Assembly (NCBI GenBank): GCA_002779605.1
Contig: PEWE01000020.1
Span: forward strand, 1-64,000
DNA: 64,000 bases
Source of the DNA: Zetaproteobacteria bacterium CG06_land_8_20_14_3_00_59_53
GTDB lineage: Bacteria > Pseudomonadota > Zetaproteobacteria > Mariprofundales > Mariprofundaceae
Direction: 5' to 3'
This document shows positions 1-8,803 of the stretch, piece by piece. The translations under genes and the position numbers were made by a program. Every line of letters begins with the position of its first letter. The stretch's first letter is position 1. The notes under the pieces are model-generated. The model saw only the letters and a program-made list of their open reading frames with translations. It searched no databases and was not told where the DNA came from.

Positions 1-60
1 AGCGGTGTCCTCCGGAAAAGTTGCTTGGTGGTACAAACAACCTAACCAGGGGCACCGCTC
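1..60. repeat. Inverted repeat at the window edge
   Basis: Bases 1-10 (AGCGGTGTCC) can pair with 50-60 (GGGGCACCGCT), enclosing about 40 nt. The rest of 1-134 holds no convincing gene. It may be a stem-loop or terminator of a gene to the left, or the end of a structured RNA; it is cut by the edge, so I cannot tell. The 7-nt arm also occurs in the dispersed repeats near 45.9 and 53.7 kb, but the interior does not match them. Confidence 0.25.
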
Positions 61-134
61 GCTTTAACCCCTATTTCCCGCCAATCCGCGATGAACCTGA
101 TTTAAGGGGAAAAGACTATGCACCGGGTGGCGCG

Positions 135-1414
135 TCAACTGCCATGGTTGCTTTCTTTTCCGAAGTTTTCCCTGCACTTCGGGCACATGACGTGACTGAT
201 CTGTGCATCGGTATGCTCCTCGAAATACTCCTCCACCCGGATCCATTCGCCCTGTTCGTTCCTGATGCTGTTGCCGCACCAGGCGCATAGCGGGACGATG
301 TCGCTGATGCTTTTGATGGTGGCCAGTGCCTCGTTGAGTTCCCTGTTGCTGCTTTCCAGTTCGCTGTTGAGCGCCAGTAGAGAGCGCTGCGCCTTTTTCA
401 GCTCGCTGATATCGGCGATCGCTGCGATGAAGTAGTCGGGCTTGCCTGTTGCAACGCGCACCAGCGAGACCGTCAGATGCCATGGATCGAGGAGCCGTCC
501 TTGCGGATATAACGCGTCTCCATCGAATAGGTGTTGATGTCTCCGGCCAGGGTCAGCTTGATCTGGGTCAGGTCGGCATCCAGTTCCTCCGGGTGAGTGA
601 TGTCCTGAAAGGTACATCGCGGCAGTTCTTCGCGGGGATAGCCAACGATGTCGCACAGGGCATCGTTGACGCGCAACCACGCGCCACCGATGCCGACATG
701 CGCCATGCCGATATGGGCATGAGCGAAGGTTTCCCTGAACAGCTTCTCGCTATGCTCGACGCGGCGTGCGGTTCCGGCCGTGATGCGCCGGAAGGCCTGA
801 GAACCGAGCAGGATCAGCAGCAATGCGATGTCGCTGGTGGTGTATGCGGCACGGATGAAGGGCGCGCGGATCTCCTTCATATCGATCTTGGCGACGATGC
901 CGAGCCCCATTTCCCTCACCGGCTCGTAGGCGGCGAGCACGTTTTCACCCCGGTAGTCCCTGCCGATGATCGAACCGGATTCACCCTTTAGGGCATGCTG
1001 CATGGGAATGGCCTCCGCGCCGTCGAAGGCAACCGGATGCAGATGAACGGTATCGTGGTGACGATGGCTCAATAGGAAAACGATCGGGTCGCCCTCGCGT
1101 CTGGCCAGCGTGAATTCGCCGGTCTCCCCGAATCCATGGAAATTCCTGTGGGCTTCCCTGATCTGGCCGGGTGTGTGCTCGAAGGCCTGTGCGCCGGAAT
1201 GCTGTTTGTCGTAACTTGCCACGGCATTCATCATCGCGGCCCTGCTCTGTGCCGTATCCACCAGTCGCTTGCGCTGTTCTTCTAGGGCTGTCTGGTACAG
1301 CGAGCCGATGGCTACACCGAGCACGGTGAGGGTGATGCTCACCATGATGACGATCAGGCAGATGCTTCTGACCTGTGATGGCTTCCCTTCCTTCTCCTGC
1401 ATGGAGTTGCCCAA
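135..1414 (-). pseudogene. Membrane PAS-domain sensor, interrupted by a frameshift
   Basis: Two overlapping minus-strand frames make one protein. The first (1414 to 473) has a membrane segment near residues 17-38, an extracytoplasmic stretch, a second membrane segment near 193-208 and most of a PAS fold ending in YIRKDGSSI. The rest of the PAS core (WHLTVSLVRV, then IAAIADISELKKAQ), a coiled-coil linker and the tail continue in another frame from about 485 to 135. One missing base or two extra bases near 480-487 would explain the break. The tail has CAWC and CPKC around an acidic EEYFEEH segment, a C-terminal module known from many PAS signalling proteins. No kinase or GGDEF domain is present. 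The start is probably TTG 1414, which has GGGAAAG upstream; ATG 1402 lacks an SD. It could be a real pseudogene or a sequencing error. Confidence 0.7.
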
Positions 1415-1441
1415 GCACTTTCCCTGCCAATGAATACCGGC

Positions 1442-2386
1442 TCAGGACTTTTCCATATCCCCGGGATTTTTTTCCGCCTCGATGATCGGCACGCCGCTGG
1501 GCGGTTGCGGTGACGGCGGTGTGCTGCGTTCGCGTGCCACCGCGATGCCTGCGGCGGTGATGAACAGCATGCCGGCCAGCCCCGGTATGTCCGGGAGTTC
1601 ACCCCATGCCATAAAGCCGATGAAGCCAGCGAACAGCAGGCCGGTGTAGCCTAACGGTGACACCCTGGTCACCGGTGCCCGTTTATAGGCCCAGGTGAGA
1701 CCGAGTTGCCCGAGGCTGCCGAACAGGCCGACAGCCAGCAGCCATAGCCAATCCATGGCCTGCGGTAGAACGAAGCCCCAGAGCAGGGGCACGGCGGAAA
1801 CGACGGATGCGATCAGTGCGAACCACACCACGATGCTGACCGGATCATCCGTATCTGAAAGCCGTTTGGTGGTGGTCAGAGCAAGGCCTGCCAGTGCGCC
1901 GGAGGCCAGTCCGCACAGGCCGGCAAGCGAAAAAATGCCTGCTGACGGGTGGAAAAGCAGCGCAAGGCCGATCAGGCTCAGGCCGAGGGCGATGCGGCGG
2001 GGCATCGTCCATTGCTCCTTCAGCCAGAGCACGGCGAAGATGGCGATGAATACCGGCGAGGTGTAGTTGAGCAGCAGCGCATCGCTCAGATGCAGGCCAT
2101 TGATGGCAATGAAATACAGATACATCGCGCAGAGACCCGAGATGCCGCGCAGCAGATGCAGATCGAAGCGTCTGGTTTTCAGGGATACGCGATTGTGGCG
2201 TAGCAAGGGCAGCAGCATCAGCAGGGCGATGAAGTTGCGGAAGAAAACCACCTCGCTCTGCGGCAGGCTTTCGCTAGCCATGCGCACACAGGCAGCCATC
2301 ACTGCGAAGCTGGCTGCCGAGAGCAACGCAAAACCGAGCCATGCCTTGCTGTCGGTATCTGTTGAGGTAATAGAGGGCTTGTTCAC
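1442..2386 (-). CDS. EamA/DMT-family transporter
   Basis: This 314-residue protein consists almost entirely of about ten hydrophobic helices in two similar halves, with short loops such as LKEQWTMPRRIALG after helix 4, typical of EamA drug/metabolite exporters in the inner membrane. The substrate cannot be read from the sequence; family members export amino acids, purines or S-adenosylmethionine. The start is GTG at 2386. The C-terminus is a Pro/Ser-rich tail of about 25 residues. It lies 57 nt downstream of the DUF992 gene on the same strand, and the frameshifted PAS gene follows 27 nt later, so the three may share a transcript. Confidence 0.85.
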   Translation of the reverse strand: MNKPSITSTDTDSKAWLGFALLSAASFAVMAACVRMASESLPQSEVVFFRNFIALLMLLPLLRHNRVSLKTRRFDLHLLRGISGLCAMYLYFIAINGLHLSDALLLNYTSPVFIAIFAVLWLKEQWTMPRRIALGLSLIGLALLFHPSAGIFSLAGLCGLASGALAGLALTTTKRLSDTDDPVSIVVWFALIASVVSAVPLLWGFVLPQAMDWLWLLAVGLFGSLGQLGLTWAYKRAPVTRVSPLGYTGLLFAGFIGFMAWGELPDIPGLAGMLFITAAGIAVARERSTPPSPQPPSGVPIIEAEKNPGDMEKS

Positions 2387-2443
2387 GTCAGGTTCGGGTT
2401 CCGACTCCAGTGCCTGACATTATGCGGGTGACAGGTTCGCTAT

Positions 2444-2965
2444 TCAATTCCCCGCAGGGGCCGCTTCTGGCGGATCGTCATCCACCTGCAGAAATAGATA
2501 GGTGTATCCGGCGGCTGCACCCGCGCCCTTGTTCTTGCCGCCGATGGGTTGCAACACGACGCTGCCGTCGCGCTTCTGGATGGGCGAGGTCTGACCGACG
2601 GAAACGCCCAGTGTGGCACTACCGCCCATGCCTTCGTATTTGCCGGCCAACTGGTGCGAGCCTGCAGTGAATGGCCGCGCGAAGACCGCGTAGTCGAGCG
2701 TCGAGTTTCGACCGAAGGCCACATCGAAGCCGAAACCGATGCCGGTTTCGCCCTTGTAGTACTCGCTTGTTCCTCCCGCTTCCGGCTTGAAGGTGCAACG
2801 GATCTCGCGCGTGGAGTGGATCAGCAGGTTGATGCCGGAATGCTGCAGGATCTTGCAGTTCAGGTCGCCGACCCTCGGTGGCGGGGTATCAATGTTAGCG
2901 GGCGATGCACCAGCGAAGGCGGGTATCAGCAGTGCAGCACACAATCCGGCAAGCAGGTATTTCAT
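2444..2965 (-). CDS. Exported DUF992-family protein
   Basis: This 173-residue protein starts at ATG 2965, chosen because GGGAG lies 6 nt upstream and the product then begins with a typical signal peptide (MKYLLAGLCAALLIPAFAGA). The mature part matches the DUF992 pattern: VGDLNCKI near the start, REIRCTF, then Gly-rich blocks (YKGETGIGFGFDV, YEGMGGSATLGVSVG) and VVLQPIGG. It should be periplasmic or secreted with a compact beta-rich fold; the two cysteines could form a disulfide. Its function is unknown. A longer start at 3016 would put 17 residues before the signal peptide and has no SD. Confidence 0.75.
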   Translation of the reverse strand: MKYLLAGLCAALLIPAFAGASPANIDTPPPRVGDLNCKILQHSGINLLIHSTREIRCTFKPEAGGTSEYYKGETGIGFGFDVAFGRNSTLDYAVFARPFTAGSHQLAGKYEGMGGSATLGVSVGQTSPIQKRDGSVVLQPIGGKNKGAGAAAGYTYLFLQVDDDPPEAAPAGN

Positions 2966-3039
2966 GGTCAACTCCCGGCGACAAGCGCCATCGGGAGCAT
3001 AGCTCAGTTCAGGCAATGCTGCGCGGAGTCAGGGATACC

Positions 3040-3048
3040 TGCTATATT
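3040..3048 (+). promoter_or_regulatory. Extended -10 promoter for the Gly/Ala-rich small protein
   Basis: TGC followed by TATATT forms an extended -10 element about 35 nt before the ATG at 3083. No good -35 is seen 17 nt upstream. It lies in the divergent gap between the DUF992 gene and the small gene. Confidence 0.4.
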
Positions 3049-3082
3049 ATCAGGGCTGCCAGACAGCAGGGAGGATACAGCG

Positions 3083-3310
3083 ATGGGTTTTTTCGGAAGC
3101 ATCGGCAGGGCTATCGGCAAGGCGTTGGGCACAGCTGGAAAAACAGCTGAAAAGACCGGAGATGTGGTGGACAAAGTTATTGATACTGCCGGAACGGCAG
3201 CGGGCAAGGCCGCCAGTACGGCGGGATCAGCTGCAGGCAAGGTGCTGGGGACCTCATCGAACTGCTGGGAGCCGCCCGCTGGCGATGACAACGGCAGCCC
3301 CGGCAAGTAG
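3083..3310 (+). CDS. Small Gly/Ala/Lys-rich protein of unknown function
   Basis: This 75-residue protein has a clear SD (GGGAGG, 8 nt before ATG 3083) and an extended -10 upstream. The first 60 residues repeat small residues in a loose 4-7 residue rhythm (GKALGTAGKTAEK, then DKVIDTAGTAAGKAASTAGSAAGK), which would form one or two amphipathic helices with a small-residue face. The tail has one cysteine and a Pro/Gly/Asp-rich end. No signal peptide or membrane span is evident. It could associate with membranes or act as a stress-type protein; I do not recognise the family. It converges on nspC, leaving 16 nt between the stops. Confidence 0.6.
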   Translation: MGFFGSIGRAIGKALGTAGKTAEKTGDVVDKVIDTAGTAAGKAASTAGSAAGKVLGTSSNCWEPPAGDDNGSPGK

Positions 3311-3326
3311 TTTCGCAGGGCAGGGC

Positions 3327-4469
3327 TTAAGACAGACGGTTCCGGAAATCCTCGTAGCTGAAGCGGCGGATGGTCTCGAAATTGCCGGACTCGCGGAGGA
3401 TGGCGATGTCCGGGTGGCGCACGCCGTTGAACATCGTGGTTTTGACCATCGTGTAGTGAATCATGTCTTCGAAGACCAGACGTGAACCCGGCACTAGCGG
3501 AGTGTCGAATGAGTAATCACCGATCACATCGCCGGCCAGGCATGAGGTGCCGCCGAGGCGGTAGGTGTGCGGTTTCACGCCGGCCTCGTCAGCGCCGGTA
3601 ATCATCGGGCGATAGGGCTGCTCCAGCACATCCGGCATGTGCGCGGTGGCGGAGATATCGAGAATCACCACAGGTAACGAGTCGGTCGGCACGATATCCA
3701 GCACCGAGGCGATCAACTCTCCGGTGCGCCATGCCACGGCACCGCCCGGTTCCAGATACACCTGTACCTTCCAGCGCTCGCGGAAGTCGCGGATGCGGGC
3801 GATCAGCTTGTCCACATCGTAATCCTTATGGGTCATCAGGTGTCCGCCGCCGAAGTTCACCCACTTCAATCCGGGAATCCACGCGGCGAACTTCTCCTCG
3901 AAGGCATCGATCAGGGCGACCGAGGAATCGGCGAGGTTTTCGCACAGGGCATGTGCATGCAGGCCTTCGATTCCCGCAAGGTCTGCACCCTGCAAATGCT
4001 CAGGGCGTACACCGAGGCGCGAACCGGAAAAACACGGGTTGTAGAGATCGGTTTCGACTTCTGCGATACCCGGATTCACACGGATGCCGCAGGACACGCC
4101 GGCTGCCCTTGCCCGCTTGCCGAATTGTTGCCACTGGCTGACGGAATTGAACACCATATGCCCGGCAAGCGAACAGATCTCGTCGAACTCGTCATCGCGG
4201 AAGGCGGCCGAATAGATGTGGTTCTCGCCCTTGAATTCCTCAGCGGAAAGCCTCAGTTCGTACAACGAGCTTGCAGTGCATCCCGGCAGGTATTGCTTCA
4301 CCAGCGGAAAGGTCGACCACATGGCAAAGCCCTTGAGTGCCAGAATGATGCTGCATCCGGCTTCCTGTTGAACACGCTTCATCAACTCAAGGTTGGCGCG
4401 CAGCTTGGTCTCCTCCAGCACATAAGCCGGGGAGGGGCAGCGGTTCACCCAGTCGGGGATATGACTCAC
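3327..4469 (-). CDS. nspC: Carboxynorspermidine/carboxyspermidine decarboxylase
   Basis: This 380-residue PLP enzyme belongs to the alanine-racemase-fold decarboxylases and removes CO2 from carboxynorspermidine or carboxyspermidine, the last step of the S-adenosylmethionine-independent route to norspermidine or spermidine. The N-terminus has the NspC pattern SPAYVLEETKLRANL, and ILALKGFAMWS carries the PLP lysine. WVNFGGGHLMTHKDYD and YLEPGGAVAWRTG are phosphate-binding and active-site segments, and GTSCLAGDVIGDY supplies the partner-subunit cysteine. Its start overlaps the end of the upstream synthase gene by 4 nt (ATGA), so the two are translationally coupled. Cytosolic. Confidence 0.93.
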   Translation of the reverse strand: MSHIPDWVNRCPSPAYVLEETKLRANLELMKRVQQEAGCSIILALKGFAMWSTFPLVKQYLPGCTASSLYELRLSAEEFKGENHIYSAAFRDDEFDEICSLAGHMVFNSVSQWQQFGKRARAAGVSCGIRVNPGIAEVETDLYNPCFSGSRLGVRPEHLQGADLAGIEGLHAHALCENLADSSVALIDAFEEKFAAWIPGLKWVNFGGGHLMTHKDYDVDKLIARIRDFRERWKVQVYLEPGGAVAWRTGELIASVLDIVPTDSLPVVILDISATAHMPDVLEQPYRPMITGADEAGVKPHTYRLGGTSCLAGDVIGDYSFDTPLVPGSRLVFEDMIHYTMVKTTMFNGVRHPDIAILRESGNFETIRRFSYEDFRNRLS

Positions 4470-5686
4470 AGCTGCGGGGAGATGTCGTCGAGCGGTTGGG
4501 ACGGGACATCTACCCAGGGCAGGCCGCAGGCGTTGAGATCATCCATGAAGGGATCGGGGTCACATTGCTCCATGTTCCACACGCCCGGCTTCAGCCATTT
4601 TCCCGTGACCATCTGCTTGGCGCCGATCATCGCCGGTACGCCCGTGGTGTAGGACACGCCCTGCGCATAGGTCTCGGCATAGCAGGCCTCATGGTCGCAT
4701 ATATTATATATATATCGCGTGAACGGTGCGCCGCCGCCTTTCGTGCCGGTGACGATGCAGCCGATGTTGGTCTTGCCTTTGGTGCGCGGGCCAAGGCTGG
4801 CCGGGTCGGGCAACAGGGCCTTGAGGAACTGGATCGGCACGATCTCGCGGCCCTCGAACATGATCGGCTCAATGGAGTCCAGTCCGATATTGCGGAACAC
4901 CTCCAGATGCTTGAGGTAGGCATCGCCGAAGGTCATCCAGAAGCGGATGCGCTTTAAGCCCGGCAGATTCTGCGCCAGCGATTCCATCTCCTCGTGGTAA
5001 AGCAGATACATGTTCTTTTCTCCGACTTCTTCAAAGTCGAACGTCCGCTTGAACTGCATCGGTCTGGTTTCGATCCACTCGCCGTTTTCGAAGTAGCGCC
5101 CGTTGCTGGTCACCTCGCGGATATTGATCTCCGGGTTGAAGTTGGTGGCGAATGCATAGCCGTGGTCGCCGCCGTTGCAGTCCAGGATGTCCACGGTATG
5201 GATCTCGTCGAAGTGGTGTTTCAGCGCATGCGCGCAGTACACATTGGTCACGCCCGGGTCGAAGCCGGAGCCGAGCAGGGCCATCAGTCCGGCATCCTTG
5301 AAGCGCTGCTGATAGGCCCACTGCCAGCTGTATTCGAATTTGGCTTCGTCCAGCGGTTCGTAGTTGGCGGTATCCAGATAGTGCACGCCGGTTTCCAGAC
5401 ACGCATCCATGATGCTCAGATCCTGATAGGGAAGGGCGACATTGATGACCATGAAGGGCTTCACCCGTTCGATCAGCGCCACCAGTTCCGGCACCTTGTC
5501 GGCATCCACGCTTGCCGTGGCGATGCGCTTGCCGGTCTTCTCCAGCACCTCCGATGCAATCTGGTCGCACTTGGCAACGGTGCGGCTGGCCAGCGTGATG
5601 TTGTCGAACACATCCTTCTGCTGCGCGCATTTATGGGCGACCACGCGGCCGACACCGCCTGCACCGATAATCAGAATATCTGCCAT
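4466..5686 (-). CDS. Carboxynorspermidine synthase (saccharopine dehydrogenase family)
   Basis: This 406-residue enzyme condenses aspartate semialdehyde with a diamine (putrescine or 1,3-diaminopropane) and reduces the imine with NAD(P)H, giving carboxyspermidine or carboxynorspermidine. The Rossmann motif IIGAGGVGRVVAHKC opens the protein. LDTANYEP, GSGFDPGVTNVY and the C-terminal YTTGVPAMIGAKQM blocks are typical of this branch of the saccharopine dehydrogenase family. A perfect AGGAGG lies 8 nt before the ATG. It is the first gene of the pair with nspC and diverges from speB. A 17-nt alternating A/T run lies inside the gene at 4699-4715. The product balance between spermidine and norspermidine cannot be read from the sequence. 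Confidence 0.92.
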   Translation of the reverse strand: MADILIIGAGGVGRVVAHKCAQQKDVFDNITLASRTVAKCDQIASEVLEKTGKRIATASVDADKVPELVALIERVKPFMVINVALPYQDLSIMDACLETGVHYLDTANYEPLDEAKFEYSWQWAYQQRFKDAGLMALLGSGFDPGVTNVYCAHALKHHFDEIHTVDILDCNGGDHGYAFATNFNPEINIREVTSNGRYFENGEWIETRPMQFKRTFDFEEVGEKNMYLLYHEEMESLAQNLPGLKRIRFWMTFGDAYLKHLEVFRNIGLDSIEPIMFEGREIVPIQFLKALLPDPASLGPRTKGKTNIGCIVTGTKGGGAPFTRYIYNICDHEACYAETYAQGVSYTTGVPAMIGAKQMVTGKWLKPGVWNMEQCDPDPFMDDLNACGLPWVDVPSQPLDDISPQL

Positions 5687-5809
5687 GGATGGACCTCCTG
5701 GAAAGTCAGGCGAGTTTAGCCCCGGTGGTTTGCCGCGTCATGGGGAAATATGTTCCGGAGGCATGCCGCAGCGGTTGTTCCGGCTGTAGGGCGCGCGTAA
5801 GCTTTCCCG

Positions 5810-6652
5810 ATGTTCGATTCTACTGAAACCCCGCTTGATCAAGCCCATTCCATCCGCATCATCGGTGCTCCATTCGATGGTACGGTGTCTTTCCGTCCCG
5901 GAGCACGCTTCGGTCCTGCCGCCATCCGCGATGCTTCCGATGGCGTCGAGGTCTGGTCGCCGTTGCTTGATGCCTCGCTTGAGTGTGTTCGTTATGCCGA
6001 TGCCGGAGATGTGGAATTGCCGATGGGCGATACCGGGCGCGCACTGGAGATGATCCGTGAAGCTGCCGATGCCGCGCTGGATGCCGGCGCCGCACCTTTC
6101 CTGCTCGGCGGCGAGCATCTGGTTTCTCTGCCGGCGATCGCTGCGGTGCATGCACGCCATCCCGATCTGCTTGTGGTGCAGCTCGATGCGCATGCCGATC
6201 AGCGCGAGGATTATATGGGGGTGAAGCTCTCGCATGCCTGTGTGATACGCCGGGTTGCTGAGTTTCTCGGGCAGGAGCGTATCCGGCAGATCGGTATCCG
6301 TTCCGGCACCAAAGAAGAATATAGGCTGATGCGCGAGCACGGCACCCTGACCACCTTCCGCGAAGCGGATCTTGAAGAACTGAAGGTATGGATCGGCCGG
6401 CGGCCTGTGTATCTTACTGTTGATCTGGATGTGTTCGACCCGTCCTGCTTTCCCGGCACCGGCACGCCGGAGCCGGGTGGTATCGACTGGTGGACCTTCC
6501 AGCGCTTTTTGCAGGTGCTGCGCGGCTGCCGCATCGTCGGTCTCGATGCCGTGGAGCTGGCACCGCAACTGGACGCCTCCGGCTGCTCCTCCGTGCTGGC
6601 TGCCAAGGCGGTACGCGAGATGCTGCTGGTGGCAGCCTGTCCGGTCGCATGA
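5810..6652 (+). CDS. speB: Agmatinase (ureohydrolase family)
   Basis: This 280-residue protein carries the di-manganese ligands of the arginase/agmatinase fold: GGEH, LDAHADQRE, LSHACVIRR and TVDLDVFDP. It hydrolyses agmatine to putrescine and urea in the cytosol. The LSHACVIRR form and the position next to the carboxynorspermidine genes suggest it feeds putrescine to that pathway. GGEH replaces the more common GGDH, a known conservative variant. It diverges from the synthase gene across a 123-nt gap that must hold both promoters. No arginine decarboxylase is in the window, so the agmatine source lies elsewhere. Confidence 0.9.
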   Translation: MFDSTETPLDQAHSIRIIGAPFDGTVSFRPGARFGPAAIRDASDGVEVWSPLLDASLECVRYADAGDVELPMGDTGRALEMIREAADAALDAGAAPFLLGGEHLVSLPAIAAVHARHPDLLVVQLDAHADQREDYMGVKLSHACVIRRVAEFLGQERIRQIGIRSGTKEEYRLMREHGTLTTFREADLEELKVWIGRRPVYLTVDLDVFDPSCFPGTGTPEPGGIDWWTFQRFLQVLRGCRIVGLDAVELAPQLDASGCSSVLAAKAVREMLLVAACPVA

Positions 6653-6676
6653 TTCCGGTCGCATGAGCCCGAGGGC

Positions 6677-8734
6677 TTGAGTACCCTGCTGCCCGATTCT
6701 GTCACCGATGCTGTGCGTCGCCTGCTGACGCGCAGCCTATTGATGCGTGCTCTGCTCATCGGTGGTGCTGCCGTGTTCGGCCTGCTGCTGTTGTCGGCTA
6801 TCGGCCTGACCTGGTATCTCAAGACGCTGGATTTCAATACCTACAAACCGATGATTCAGGATGCCGTGCTCAAGGCCGGAGGTCGCGCGCTGTTGATCGA
6901 CGGTGATATGCGCCTGTCGGTTTCCCTGCATCCGGCGCTGCGCGTGGAGGGTGTGCATCTGGCCAATCCTGCTGGTTTCAGTCGTCCGAACACCGTGGAT
7001 GTGGCACGCATGGATGTCGAGATCGCCTTGTTGCCTCTGCTTTATGGGGAATTGCTGGTCGAGCATGTCGATCTGATCGATCCGGATATCCTGCTGGAAA
7101 AGCTGTCCGATGGCCGTGATAACTGGAGCCTGCCGGGAGAGCTGGCCGGAGAGGGAGTTTCCGCCGCTGCCGAGGCCGGCCCCGACAGTCCGACCATTCT
7201 TCCGCGTGTGCATCGTGTGATGATTCGCAACGCGACCCTCGGATTCCGCGACGCCGGCGAGCTACGCCCGAGAAGCCTTGTCGTGCCCGAGATCGAACTG
7301 TGGGAGGGCAACGGCGAGGGCAAGGACAAGCTGCTGCTGCGTGCCCGCGGCGAGTTCGAGAAGGTGCCGCTGAAGCTGCAGGGATCGCTTTCCTCGTTGC
7401 ATGCACTGCTGGCCAACCAGGCACTGGCTGTGTCGCTGCATGCCTCGGTTCCGGGCGTCGAGCTGAAGCTGGGCGGCAGCATGCAGCAGCCGCTGGATGC
7501 GAAGGGGATGTCGCTTGAAATCGATGCGGATTCACCGGGTATCGGCAGTCTGGCGAGATTGTTCAAGCTGCCTCCGGTCCTGGCTCTGGCGATGCATCTG
7601 AAAACCACACTGCAGGATGATGCTGAAGGTTTCCTGTTGCAGGGCTTCCAGGCCAGGCTCGGGGGCAACGATGTGTCCGGCGATGTGCATATCGGCATGC
7701 CGAAGGGACGACTGCGTCTGGATGCCATGCTTGTCTCGAATGCCATCGATCTGAGCGGCCTGCTGCCGGAATCGAAGCAGGCGGAAAACGCTCCGGCCGC
7801 AGCGTCCGGCAAGGGGGGCGGCAAGTCGCAGGCTGCGCGCGTATTGCCCGCCGGGCCGATCGATCTTGCAGTGTTGCGCGCCATGGATGCGACGGTGGAA
7901 TGGAAGATCGCCCGCTTCTCCATGCCCGATCTGCAGCTCTCGGATGTGCATCTCAAGGCCGGTCTTGCCGACGGAGAGTTGCGGCTCGGGCCCTTCAAAG
8001 GGCTGCTGGCCGGCGGTCAGGTGCGCGGCGAACTGGTGCTGCGCGCCGCAAAGTCGCCGGCTGTGTTCGGCATGACACTTGTCGGGCGGGGCATTATGGC
8101 GGACCGGTTGCTGGCCATGCGAGCAGGACCGCAGGCGGATGGGCTGATGCAGGGCGGCAGCATGGATATCGATTTGACGCTCGACGGGCGCGGCACATCC
8201 GTGGCCGGGTTGCTGGCGGACAGCAACGGGCGGATCAAGCTGAGCATGGGCGAGGGAAAGGTGAAGAGCACGGCACTGAACATGATCGGCGGCGATATGC
8301 TGATGACGCTGGCCGACAAGCTCAATCCGTTCTCCGAGAAGAAGGACAGCATGGAGCTGCAATGCGGGGTGGTCCATTTCAGGATCGAGAACGGCATGAT
8401 GCTGTCGGAGAAGGGCATCGCCTTTGAAACCGCGCGCATGAACATCCTCAGCCAGGGCTCGATTAACCTGCTTGACGAAAGCATCGATCTGAGCTTTGGC
8501 ACTGAGCCGCGCGACGGTATCGGTGTGAACCTTTCCAATATGGTCAATGTGGTGAAGCTGGGCGGAACGCTGGCCGAACCGGGCATGGTGGTGGATGCCG
8601 CCAAGTCCGGCATGGCGGCTGCGCGCACGGCGGGCGCCGTGATGACCGGGGGCTTGTCCCTGCTCGGCGAGGGTCTGTTCAACCGGGTTACCGCCGATTC
8701 AACACCCTGCAAGACGGCGCTGGAGATGAAATAA
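6677..8734 (+). CDS. AsmA-family protein
   Basis: This 685-residue protein has one membrane helix near residues 22-47, then a long periplasmic part with the AsmA N-terminal pattern (FNTYKPMIQDAVLKAGGRALLIDGDMRLSVS split across two blocks, followed by HPALRVEGVHLANPAGF). The C-terminal AsmA region around MDIDLTLDGRGTSVAGLLAD and INLLDESIDLSFGTEP is also clear. AsmA-like proteins are bridge-type lipid-transport proteins at the cell envelope; the exact cargo here is unknown. The start is uncertain: TTG 6677 gives the full length, while an ATG near 6742 would trim about 22 residues and leave the membrane helix at the very start. A linker near 365-385 is Gly/Ala/Lys-rich. It follows speB by 24 nt. 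Confidence 0.85.
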   Translation: MSTLLPDSVTDAVRRLLTRSLLMRALLIGGAAVFGLLLLSAIGLTWYLKTLDFNTYKPMIQDAVLKAGGRALLIDGDMRLSVSLHPALRVEGVHLANPAGFSRPNTVDVARMDVEIALLPLLYGELLVEHVDLIDPDILLEKLSDGRDNWSLPGELAGEGVSAAAEAGPDSPTILPRVHRVMIRNATLGFRDAGELRPRSLVVPEIELWEGNGEGKDKLLLRARGEFEKVPLKLQGSLSSLHALLANQALAVSLHASVPGVELKLGGSMQQPLDAKGMSLEIDADSPGIGSLARLFKLPPVLALAMHLKTTLQDDAEGFLLQGFQARLGGNDVSGDVHIGMPKGRLRLDAMLVSNAIDLSGLLPESKQAENAPAAASGKGGGKSQAARVLPAGPIDLAVLRAMDATVEWKIARFSMPDLQLSDVHLKAGLADGELRLGPFKGLLAGGQVRGELVLRAAKSPAVFGMTLVGRGIMADRLLAMRAGPQADGLMQGGSMDIDLTLDGRGTSVAGLLADSNGRIKLSMGEGKVKSTALNMIGGDMLMTLADKLNPFSEKKDSMELQCGVVHFRIENGMMLSEKGIAFETARMNILSQGSINLLDESIDLSFGTEPRDGIGVNLSNMVNVVKLGGTLAEPGMVVDAAKSGMAAARTAGAVMTGGLSLLGEGLFNRVTADSTPCKTALEMK

Positions 8735-8803
8735 GCCTGTCGGGGTGACAGCCCCGGCAAATTTGGCAATAATCACTCAACGTCTTTATCTCTGGGAGGG
8801 GAC

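Noticed and set aside
1-60. Possible end of a structured RNA such as SRP RNA
   Set aside because: CTCCGGAAAAGTTGCTTGG only loosely resembles the SRP core GTCCGGAAGGAAGCAGCC, and the edge cuts it.
5738-6664. A 308-codon minus-strand frame opposite speB
   Set aside because: It is antisense to agmatinase with all metal motifs in place; the antisense product is His/Arg-rich without a fold pattern.
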